Assembly: GCF_023823685.1 (NCBI RefSeq)
Contig: NZ_JAMXBF010000007.1
Coordinates: forward strand, 124,001 to 188,000
Length of the DNA: 64,000 nucleotides
Direction: 5' to 3'
Origin: Pseudomonas subflava
GTDB taxonomy: Bacteria > Pseudomonadota > Gammaproteobacteria > Pseudomonadales > Pseudomonadaceae
Shown piece by piece: positions 57,459 through 64,000 of this stretch. The notes beneath the pieces are model-generated. The model saw only the letters and a program-made list of their open reading frames with translations, did no database searches and was not told where the DNA came from. Numbering within the stretch: position 1 is the stretch's first letter; every line of letters begins with the position of its first letter. Made by a program: the position numbers and the translations under genes.

Positions 57459-57586
57459 GGGTCGCTTGATCTCAGGGGAGCCGCACGGATCGCCGCGCCG
57501 CCCCGGAAAAGGATGCGGTATCCTAGCACCTCTTCGCCCGCCGGCGGTACGACCGCCCGGGCCGTCCGAAAGGCTCAGGTTCCCCT

Positions 57587-58951
57587 ATGACACGTCTCGC
57601 CCGCCGCTGTGCCGGCCTGCTCTTCGCTACATTCGTTCTCCCCCTGACGGCCCTGGCCGCAGCTCCCCAACCCACCCACGAATTCCAGCTGGACAACGGC
57701 CTCAAGGTCATCGTCCGCGAGGATCATCGCGCCCCCGTGGTGGTCTCCCAGCTCTGGTACAAGGTCGGCTCCAGCTACGAGACGCCCGGCCAGACCGGTT
57801 TGTCTCACGCCCTCGAACACATGATGTTCAAGGGCAGCCGCAAACTCGGCCCTGGCGAGGCCTCGCGCATCCTGCGCGAGCTCGGCGCCGAGGAGAACGC
57901 CTTCACCAGCGACGACTACACCGCCTATTACCAGGTGTTGTCGCGCGACCGCCTGGCCGTGGCCTTCGAGCTGGAGGCCGACCGCCTGGCCAGCCTCAAG
58001 CTGCCGGCCGACGAGTTCGCCCGCGAGATCGAGGTGATCAAGGAAGAACGCCGCCTGCGCACCGACGACAAGCCCTCGGCGCTGGCCTACGAGCGCTTCG
58101 AGGCCATGGCCTATCCCGCCAGCGGCTACCACACCCCGACCATCGGCTGGATGGCCGACCTCGAGCGCATGACCATCGATGAGCTGCGCCACTGGTACGA
58201 GGCCTGGTACGCGCCGAACAACGCCACCCTGGTGGTGGTCGGCGACGTCACCCAGGACGAGGTGCGCGGCCTGGCCGAGAAATATTTCGGTCCGATCCCA
58301 CGCCGCGACGTGCCGCCGGCGAAGATTCCCCGCGAACTGGCCGAACCCGGCGAGCGCCGCCTTACCCTGCACGTGAAGACCCAGCTGCCGAGCCTGCTGA
58401 TGGGCTTCAACGTGCCCGGCCTGGCCACCAGCGCCGACGCCCGCCAAGTGCATGCCCTGCGCCTGATCGCGGCGCTGCTCGACGGCGGCTACAGCGCCCG
58501 CCTGCCGTCGCGCCTGGAGCGCGGCGAGGAGCTGGTGTCCGGCGCCTCGGCGGGCTACGGCGCGTTCAAGCGCGGCGACAGCCTGTTCCTGCTCACCGCC
58601 ACACCCAACGTGCAGAAGGGCAAGACCCTGGAACAGGCGGAGGCCGGCCTGTGGCGCCAGCTGGAAGATCTCAAGCACAGCGCGCCGAGTGATGAGGAAC
58701 TGGCGCGGGTGCGCGCCCAGGTGATCGCAGCACTGGTCTACGAGCGCGACTCGATCACCAGCCAGGCCAGCACCATCGGCTCGCTGGAAACCGTCGGCCT
58801 GTCCTGGCGCCTGATGGACCAGGACCTCGCCGCCCTCGAGGCCGTCACCCCCGCCGACATCCAGAAGGCCGCGCAGACCTTCTTCACCCGCTCGCGCCTG
58901 TCGGTCGCCCACATCCTGCCCGAGAACATCCCCGAAGGAGACCAGCCATGA
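57587..58951 (+). CDS. M16 family zinc metallopeptidase (pitrilysin type), active subunit
   Basis: A 454-residue exported peptidase with a signal peptide (about 1-22). The zinc motif HALEH (inverted HxxEH) lies near residue 77, with the third ligand Glu in EIEVIKEERR. It probably works as a heterodimer with the next gene product. Its stop overlaps the next start by 4 bp. Periplasmic; substrate unknown. Confidence 0.93.
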   Translation: MTRLARRCAGLLFATFVLPLTALAAAPQPTHEFQLDNGLKVIVREDHRAPVVVSQLWYKVGSSYETPGQTGLSHALEHMMFKGSRKLGPGEASRILRELGAEENAFTSDDYTAYYQVLSRDRLAVAFELEADRLASLKLPADEFAREIEVIKEERRLRTDDKPSALAYERFEAMAYPASGYHTPTIGWMADLERMTIDELRHWYEAWYAPNNATLVVVGDVTQDEVRGLAEKYFGPIPRRDVPPAKIPRELAEPGERRLTLHVKTQLPSLLMGFNVPGLATSADARQVHALRLIAALLDGGYSARLPSRLERGEELVSGASAGYGAFKRGDSLFLLTATPNVQKGKTLEQAEAGLWRQLEDLKHSAPSDEELARVRAQVIAALVYERDSITSQASTIGSLETVGLSWRLMDQDLAALEAVTPADIQKAAQTFFTRSRLSVAHILPENIPEGDQP

Positions 58952-60426
58952 GCGCGCGCAACGGCCTGCGTTACGGCCTGCTCGGCCTCGGCCTGATCCT
59001 GCTGGTCGGCCTGCTGACATTCATCGCCACCCGCACCGCACAGGCGCCGACCGAGGCGCCCGCCCCCTCGAAGCAGCTGGAATCGCTCGCCACGCTCGAG
59101 GGCAAGGCGCCGAGCAAGCGCACTCTGGACATCCAGCAGTGGCGCACCGCCGAAGGCGCCCGCGTGCTGTTCGTCGAGGCGCGCCAGCTGCCGATGTTCG
59201 ACCTGCGCCTGACCTTCGCCGCCGGCAGCAGCCGCGACGACGGCGTGCCCGGCCTGGCCACCCTGACCAACGCCATGCTCAACGAAGGCGTGGCCGGCAA
59301 GGACGTCACCGCCATCGCCGAAGGCTTCGAGGGCCTCGGTGCCGAATTCGGCAACGGCGCCTACCGCGACATGGCCATCGCCAGCCTGCGCAGCCTCAGC
59401 GCCGCCGAGCAGCGCGTGCCGGCGCTGAAGCTGTTCGAGCAGGTGATCGGCCAGCCGACCTTCCCCGAAGACTCGCTGGCGCGAATCAAGAACCAGCTGC
59501 TGGTCGGCTTCGAGTACCAGAAGCAGAACCCCGGCAAACTCGCCGGGCTGAAGCTGTTCGAGCGGCTGTACGGCAAGCACCCCTACGCCCATCCCAGCGA
59601 GGGCACCGAGCAGTCGATCCCGGGCATTTCCACGGACCAGCTGCGCGCCTTCCACGCCAAGGCCTATGCCGCCGGCAATGCGGTCATCGCCCTGGTCGGC
59701 GACCTGTCCCGCACCGAGGCGGAAGCCCTCGCCGCCGAGGTGTCCGCCGCCCTGCCGAAGGGCCCGGCGCTACCCCCGGTAGCCCAGCCCGAGGAGCCCG
59801 ATCCCGGCCGCAGCCACATCGATTTCCCCTCCAACCAGACTCACCTGATGCTGGCCGAGCTCGGCGTCGACCGCCGCGACCCGGACCACGTCGCGCTGAC
59901 CCTGGGCAACCAGATCCTCGGCGGCGGCGGCTTCGGCACCCGTCTGATGGAAGAGGTGCGCGAGAAGCGCGGCCTGACCTACGGCGTCTACTCCGGCTTC
60001 AGCCCAATGCAGGCCCGCGGCCCGTTCATGATCAACCTGCAGACCCGCGCCGATCAGAGCGAAGGCACCCTCGAACTGGTGCAGGGCATCCTCCGCGACT
60101 ACTTGGCCAGCGGCCCGACCCAGCAGGAACTGGACGACGCCAAGCGCGAGATGGTCGGCAGCTTCCCGCTGACCACCGCGAGCAACGCCGACATCGTCGG
60201 CCAGCTCGGCGCCATGGGCTTCTACGATCTGCCACTGACCTATCTCGACGACTTCATGAGCGAAGCCCAGGCCCTCACCGTCGAACAGGTGAAGACCGCC
60301 ATGGCCAAGCACCTGAATGCCGACAAGCTGGTGATCGTCACCGCCGGCCCTACCGTCGAGCAGAAGCCGCTCCCACCGCCCACCGACAAGCCGGCCGAGC
60401 AACCCTCCGGCCCACCGGGGCACTGA
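58948..60426 (+). CDS. M16 family peptidase-like protein, non-catalytic partner
   Basis: A 492-residue protein with an N-terminal membrane/signal segment (about 8-28). It is homologous to M16 peptidases but the zinc motif position reads TLTNAMLNEG, so HxxEH is missing and it is probably inactive alone. The GGGGFGTRLMEEVREKRGLTY segment near the C-terminus, the conserved R/Y pair of M16 partners, is intact. It most likely forms the substrate chamber with the preceding subunit. Confidence 0.92.
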   Translation: MSARNGLRYGLLGLGLILLVGLLTFIATRTAQAPTEAPAPSKQLESLATLEGKAPSKRTLDIQQWRTAEGARVLFVEARQLPMFDLRLTFAAGSSRDDGVPGLATLTNAMLNEGVAGKDVTAIAEGFEGLGAEFGNGAYRDMAIASLRSLSAAEQRVPALKLFEQVIGQPTFPEDSLARIKNQLLVGFEYQKQNPGKLAGLKLFERLYGKHPYAHPSEGTEQSIPGISTDQLRAFHAKAYAAGNAVIALVGDLSRTEAEALAAEVSAALPKGPALPPVAQPEEPDPGRSHIDFPSNQTHLMLAELGVDRRDPDHVALTLGNQILGGGGFGTRLMEEVREKRGLTYGVYSGFSPMQARGPFMINLQTRADQSEGTLELVQGILRDYLASGPTQQELDDAKREMVGSFPLTTASNADIVGQLGAMGFYDLPLTYLDDFMSEAQALTVEQVKTAMAKHLNADKLVIVTAGPTVEQKPLPPPTDKPAEQPSGPPGH

Positions 60427-61025
60427 TGCGCAAGTCCAGCGGCAAACCCGCCCCCAAGGCCGGCCACGGCGGCAGCGGCCAGCTGCGCATCATCGCCGGC
60501 CAGTGGCGCTCGCGACGCTTCGTCTTTCCCGAGGGCCCCGGCCTGCGCCCGACCCCGGACCGGGTGCGCGAGACGCTGTTCAACTGGCTGGCGCCGCATG
60601 TCGAGGGCGCCCACGTGCTCGACTGCTTCGCCGGCAGCGGCGCCATGCTGCTGGAGTCGCTGTCACGCGGCGCCGCCAGCGCCCTGGGCCTGGACCTCAA
60701 CCCGCAATCGGTGGCGGCCCTGCGCGGCCATCTGGCCACCCTGCAATGCCCGGCCGGCCAGGTTCAGCAGGTGGACGCCCTGCGCTACCTCGAAGCCCAG
60801 CCGGCAACGCCCTTCGACCTGGTGTTCCTCGACCCGCCCTTCCACCAGAACCTGCTGGCCCCGGCCTGCACTCTGCTGGAAGAACGCGGCTGGCTGGCAC
60901 CGCGCGCCTGGATCTACTGCGAGAGCGAGGCCGCCCCCTCGACCCTGGGCTTGCCGGCCAACTGGCGCCTGCACAGGGAAAAGCAGGCCGGCCAGGTGTA
61001 TTACTCGCTGTGGCAGCGTGGCTGA
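60426..61025 (+). CDS. rsmD: 16S rRNA (guanine966-N2)-methyltransferase RsmD
   Basis: A 199-residue methyltransferase acting on assembled 30S subunits. The SAM motif VLDCFAGSGAMLLE and the catalytic LDPPF are present. The start overlaps the previous stop (TGATG), and the gene overlaps the next one by a single base. Confidence 0.95.
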   Translation: MRKSSGKPAPKAGHGGSGQLRIIAGQWRSRRFVFPEGPGLRPTPDRVRETLFNWLAPHVEGAHVLDCFAGSGAMLLESLSRGAASALGLDLNPQSVAALRGHLATLQCPAGQVQQVDALRYLEAQPATPFDLVFLDPPFHQNLLAPACTLLEERGWLAPRAWIYCESEAAPSTLGLPANWRLHREKQAGQVYYSLWQRG

Positions 61026-61261
61026 TGGCGCGCCGCCCCTCGCCGCTGCGCGATTTTGTCTACGACAACCTGCTCTATCTGTTGCTTATCCCGCTGGCAC
61101 TGGCCCTGCTCCTCGCCGAGCAGGAGATCGGCCTGAGTCTCTCCCGCAGCATCCAGGAACCCTCGACAGGCCTGACCCTGGGCCTGGCGACGCAGCGGGC
61201 GATTGCCGTGCTGATCCTGATCTTCAGCGTGCGCGGTATGTGGCTCGGCAGCCGGCGCTGA
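61025..61261 (+). CDS. Small membrane protein
   Basis: A 78-residue protein with two hydrophobic helices (about 14-33 and 58-75) joined by a short polar loop. It begins on the last base of the rsmD stop, so it is probably cotranslated. A small gene lies at the same place in P. aeruginosa. Function unknown. Confidence 0.8.
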   Translation: MARRPSPLRDFVYDNLLYLLLIPLALALLLAEQEIGLSLSRSIQEPSTGLTLGLATQRAIAVLILIFSVRGMWLGSRR

Positions 61262-61343
61262 GTACACATTCGTCCGGCCAATGGTGCTTTCTCTTTGCCT
61301 GCACAGGCCCTAGCCTGAGCGTTTCGGCACGACCCCGACCTCC

Positions 61344-62324
61344 ATGCACGACTTCCAGCCCGCCTGGTGGCTCCCCAGTCCCCACCTGCAGACCCTGTTC
61401 GGCTCGCTGTGCCGCACCCCGCCTGCGCTTGCGCGTCAGCGCGAGCGGCTGTGGCTGGAGGATGGCGATTTTCTCGATCTGGACTGGCATGGCCCGCACG
61501 AGGCGAAGGCGCCGCTGGTGCTGGTGCTGCACGGGCTGACCGGGTCTTCCAGTTCGCACTATGTGCTCGGCTTGCAGCAGCAGCTGGCGGCGCGCGGCTG
61601 GGCCAGCGTGGCGTTGAACTGGCGCGGCTGCTCGGGCGAGCCCAACCTGCTGCCGCGCGGCTATCACTCCGGGGTCAGCGAGGACGTGGTCAGCGTGGTG
61701 CGCCACCTGCAGGCCCAGCGGCCGCTGGCGCCGCTCTACGCGGTCGGCTATTCGCTGGGCGGCAACGTGCTGCTCAAGTACCTGGGCGAATCGGGACGGG
61801 ACTCGGGATTGCAGGCGGCGGTCGCGGTGTCGGTGCCCTTTCGCCTGGACCACTGCGCCGAGCGCATCGACCGCGGCTTCTCCAAGGTCTACCAGGCGCA
61901 CTTCATGCGCGCGCTGGTCGCCTATGTGCGCGACAAGCAGCAGCGCTTCACCGACGAGGGCCACCACGAGCGCCTGGCGGCACTGCAGCAGCTGGGCTCG
62001 CTGGAGGGCATGCGCACCTTCTGGGATTTCGACGGCCGCTTCACCGCGCCGCTGCACGGCTACGCCGATGCGGACGACTACTACCGGCGCGCCTCCAGCC
62101 ACTATTACCTCGGCAAGATCGCCACGCCGACGCTGATCATCCAGTCCAGCGACGACCCCTTCGTCTTTCCTCACAGCGTGCCGCAACAGGACGACCTTTC
62201 CCCCACCACGCATTTGGAGCTGCACGCCCGCGGCGGCCATGTCGGCTTCGTCGGCGGCTCGCCGCGGCGACCGGAGTTTTACCTGGAGCGGCGCATTCCC
62301 GCCTGGCTGGCCGGCGAGCGCTAA
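61344..62324 (+). CDS. YheT family alpha/beta hydrolase
   Basis: A 326-residue hydrolase. The nucleophile elbow GYSLGGNVLLKYLGE contains the catalytic Ser; VLHGLTGSS is the oxyanion segment, and GGHVGFVGG carries the catalytic His. YheT-type enzymes are putative carboxylesterases of unknown physiological substrate. Its stop overlaps the tail of the convergent TetR gene by 4 bp. Confidence 0.92.
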   Translation: MHDFQPAWWLPSPHLQTLFGSLCRTPPALARQRERLWLEDGDFLDLDWHGPHEAKAPLVLVLHGLTGSSSSHYVLGLQQQLAARGWASVALNWRGCSGEPNLLPRGYHSGVSEDVVSVVRHLQAQRPLAPLYAVGYSLGGNVLLKYLGESGRDSGLQAAVAVSVPFRLDHCAERIDRGFSKVYQAHFMRALVAYVRDKQQRFTDEGHHERLAALQQLGSLEGMRTFWDFDGRFTAPLHGYADADDYYRRASSHYYLGKIATPTLIIQSSDDPFVFPHSVPQQDDLSPTTHLELHARGGHVGFVGGSPRRPEFYLERRIPAWLAGER

Positions 62325-62983
62325 CCCACCACCGCGTCCATCGGCACGTGCAGGCGCTGCAACAGCGCCTGCACGGCCTCGCGTGCGGCCTCGGTGACGT
62401 AGCCGCTCTCCAGCGCGAGGATCTGGTACACGCCGCGGCGCATCAGCTCCTCGCTGAGGTCGCCGGGGTTGCTGCGGATGGTGCAGAGGAAGCGTACCCA
62501 GGACGTCAGGATGATCCAGCTGTTGAGCACCAGCGCTTCGATCTGCTGGTCGTTCATCGCCAGGATGTTGGCGGCGGCGAAGCCCCGGTAGATATCGCCG
62601 GCGGCCTGCATGCAGCGGCTGGCGAAGGCGCGGTAGCGCGCGGCCAGTTCCGCGTCGGTTTCCAGCAGGTGCTCGAGGTCGCGGTGCAGGAAGCGGTAGT
62701 GCCACATGGCCGCCAGCAGCGCCTCCAGGTAGAAGGTCTTGTCGGCCACCGTCAGGGCGCGGCCGGACGGCGGGCGCAGGAAGGTGTCGACGCGGCCTTC
62801 GTACTGGGCGAACAGCTCGGCGATGATCGCCTGCTTGTTGCGGAAGTGGTAGTACAGGTTGCCCGGCGAGATGCCCAGGTGCGCGGCGATGTGGTTGGTA
62901 GTGACACTGCGCTCGCCCTGGGCGTTGAACAGCTCCAGGCTGGCTTCGACGATGCGGTCGCGGGTCTTGTTCTTCGGGGCCAT
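62321..62983 (-). CDS. TetR family transcriptional regulator
   Basis: A 220-residue regulator with an N-terminal helix-turn-helix (VTTNHIAAHLGISPGNLYYHF, about 30-50) and a ligand-binding C-terminal domain. The start at 62983 gives the usual MAPKNKTRDRI opening; the longer frame to 63109 would run across the promoter. It is divergent from the aldehyde dehydrogenase gene and likely binds the palindrome in its promoter. Confidence 0.92.
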   Translation of the reverse strand: MAPKNKTRDRIVEASLELFNAQGERSVTTNHIAAHLGISPGNLYYHFRNKQAIIAELFAQYEGRVDTFLRPPSGRALTVADKTFYLEALLAAMWHYRFLHRDLEHLLETDAELAARYRAFASRCMQAAGDIYRGFAAANILAMNDQQIEALVLNSWIILTSWVRFLCTIRSNPGDLSEELMRRGVYQILALESGYVTEAAREAVQALLQRLHVPMDAVVG

Positions 62984-63055
62984 GGTTCGGCTCACGCGGC
63001 AAAGGAGACAAAAGTACAGGGAAGCGCCCGATCTGACGACCGGCGTGGCCCTCGA

Positions 63056-63084
63056 TTGACACTTTAGAGCATTTACTCTAAAAG
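63056..63084 (+). promoter_or_regulatory. Aldehyde dehydrogenase promoter with embedded palindromic operator
   Basis: TTGACA at 63056-63061 and TAAAAG at 63079-63084 are 17 bp apart. Between and into them lies TTTAGAG-N6-CTCTAAA (63063-63082), a perfect 7-bp inverted repeat. A dimeric repressor bound there would block RNA polymerase. The neighbouring TetR protein is the obvious candidate. Confidence 0.7.
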
Positions 63085-63126
63085 TCATTCCATTCCCATC
63101 CTGCCGCATCCCGAGAGGACGCCACC

Positions 63127-64000
63127 ATGGTCGCCGACGTTGCCTATCTCCAACAAAACCAACAGCAGATAGACGCCCTGGAGCCGTTGCTGGGCGCCCA
63201 GCGCGCCGCCTACCGTGCCAACCCGATGCCCTCGGCCGACCAGCGCCGCGCCTGGCTCAAGGCACTGCGCGAGGCGATCCTGGAGAACAAGCAGAATCTG
63301 CTCGACGCCGTCTCCCGCGACTTCAGCAACCGCGCCGAGAGCGAGACCCTGCTGGCTGAGATCATGCCGAGCCTGCAGGGCATCGACTACGCCAGCAAGC
63401 GCCTGGGCAAATGGATGAAGCCCTCGCGTCGCCATGTCGGCGTGGCCTTCCAGCCGGCCTCGGCGCGCGTGGTGTATCAGCCGCTCGGTGTGGTCGGGGT
63501 GATCGTGCCGTGGAACTACCCGCTGTACCTGGCCTTCGGCCCGCTGATCGGCGCCCTGGCCGCCGGCAACCGGGTGATGATCAAGATGAGCGAGTCGACT
63601 CCGGCCACCTCGCAGCTGGTCAAGGAGCTGCTGGCCAAAGTCTTCCCCGAAGACATGGTGGCCGTGGTGCTGGGCGAGGCCGAGGTCGGCATGGCCTTCT
63701 CCAAGCTGCCGTTCGACCACCTGCTGTTCACCGGCGCCACCAGCATCGGCAAGCACGTGATGCGCGCCGCCGCCGAGAATCTGGTGCCGGTGACCCTGGA
63801 GCTGGGCGGCAAGTCGCCGGCCATCGTCTCCGCCGACGTGCCGCTGGAGGACGCCGCCGAGCGCATCGCCTTCGGCAAGACCATGAATGCCGGGCAGACC
63901 TGCGTGGCGCCGGACTACGTGCTGGTGCCGCAGGAGCGCGTCGAGGAGTTCGTCGCCGCCTACCGCAAGGTCGTGCAGCGCTTCTACCCCACGCTGGCGA
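63127..64000 (+). CDS. calB: Coniferyl aldehyde dehydrogenase-like protein (partial)
   Basis: The gene runs off the right edge; 291 codons are visible. It is an NAD(P)-dependent aldehyde dehydrogenase, with PWNYPLYLAFGPLIGALAAG (cofactor loop), general-base Glu225 in LELGGKSP and nucleophile Cys259 in NAGQTCVAPDY. The absence of a leading signal and the PNPMPSADQR-like N-terminus fit coniferyl/aromatic or long-chain aldehyde dehydrogenases. GAGAGGA precedes the ATG. Probably controlled by the divergent TetR gene. The exact aldehyde is unknown, and the symbol is by family. Confidence 0.88.
   Translation, partial: MVADVAYLQQNQQQIDALEPLLGAQRAAYRANPMPSADQRRAWLKALREAILENKQNLLDAVSRDFSNRAESETLLAEIMPSLQGIDYASKRLGKWMKPSRRHVGVAFQPASARVVYQPLGVVGVIVPWNYPLYLAFGPLIGALAAGNRVMIKMSESTPATSQLVKELLAKVFPEDMVAVVLGEAEVGMAFSKLPFDHLLFTGATSIGKHVMRAAAENLVPVTLELGGKSPAIVSADVPLEDAAERIAFGKTMNAGQTCVAPDYVLVPQERVEEFVAAYRKVVQRFYPTLA

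Overview
The window is chromosomal DNA of a high-GC gammaproteobacterium, almost certainly a Pseudomonas or close relative. The signs are an arcDABC operon behind an ANR box, a FabY-type ketoacyl synthase downstream of it, mutY-yggX next to tRNA-Phe, the ftsYEX-rpoH cluster with pitrilysin genes and rsmD, and Pseudomonas-type REP hairpins. Most of it is housekeeping sequence. I see no phage, insertion sequence, transposase, integrase or CRISPR array.

Layout. 1-5.8 kb: partial membrane hydroxylase, AsmA-like protein, mutY-yggX, tRNA-Phe, DedA. 5.9-11.5 kb: a GAF/HD-GYP cyclic-di-GMP protein, about 330 bp of 134-135 bp tandem repeats, and a coupled operon of CHASE2-adenylate cyclase, SH3 protein and M48 lipoprotein protease. 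11.9-16.2 kb: a polar amino-acid ABC importer and a methyltransferase. 16.5-29.5 kb: after tRNA-Thr, an AT-richer accessory block coding for an ABC-exported O-polysaccharide. It holds GDP-mannose synthesis, gmd, a perosamine-synthase-like aminotransferase, wzm/wzt, three glycosyltransferase genes (four GT domains), a NeuD/PerB-like acetyltransferase and an antisense gene of unknown function. 29.6-33.0 kb: rmlBACD for dTDP-L-rhamnose. 33.0-36.5 kb: DctB/DctD-type two-component pair. 36.8-41.7 kb: arcDABC. 41.9-52.7 kb: fabY, a thioesterase, cysQ-nudE, yrfG, a glycine-zipper protein, a DUF1329 protein, trmB, thiG-thiS, mtgA and others. 52.7-64 kb: rpoH, ftsX-ftsE-ftsY, two M16 peptidase genes, rsmD, a small membrane protein, a YheT-type hydrolase, and a TetR regulator divergent from a coniferyl-aldehyde-dehydrogenase-like gene cut by the window end.

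How the genes fit together. The 16.8-28 kb block reads as a pathway: mannose-1-P to GDP-mannose, to GDP-4-keto-6-deoxymannose, to GDP-perosamine, probably N-acetylated, then polymerised by the glycosyltransferases and exported by Wzm/Wzt. It resembles the P. aeruginosa common polysaccharide antigen locus, but an aminotransferase replaces the Rmd reductase, so the sugar should be perosamine rather than D-rhamnose. This is inference from family membership. The most notable oddities are an apparent AUU start codon on the last glycosyltransferase gene, the antisense orphan gene, a perfect ANR-type box upstream of rpoH, the tandem repeats after the HD-GYP gene, and the CHASE2/SH3/M48 operon. I did not find a clear, wholly new multi-gene system; the CHASE2/SH3/M48 set and the orphan gene are the nearest candidates.
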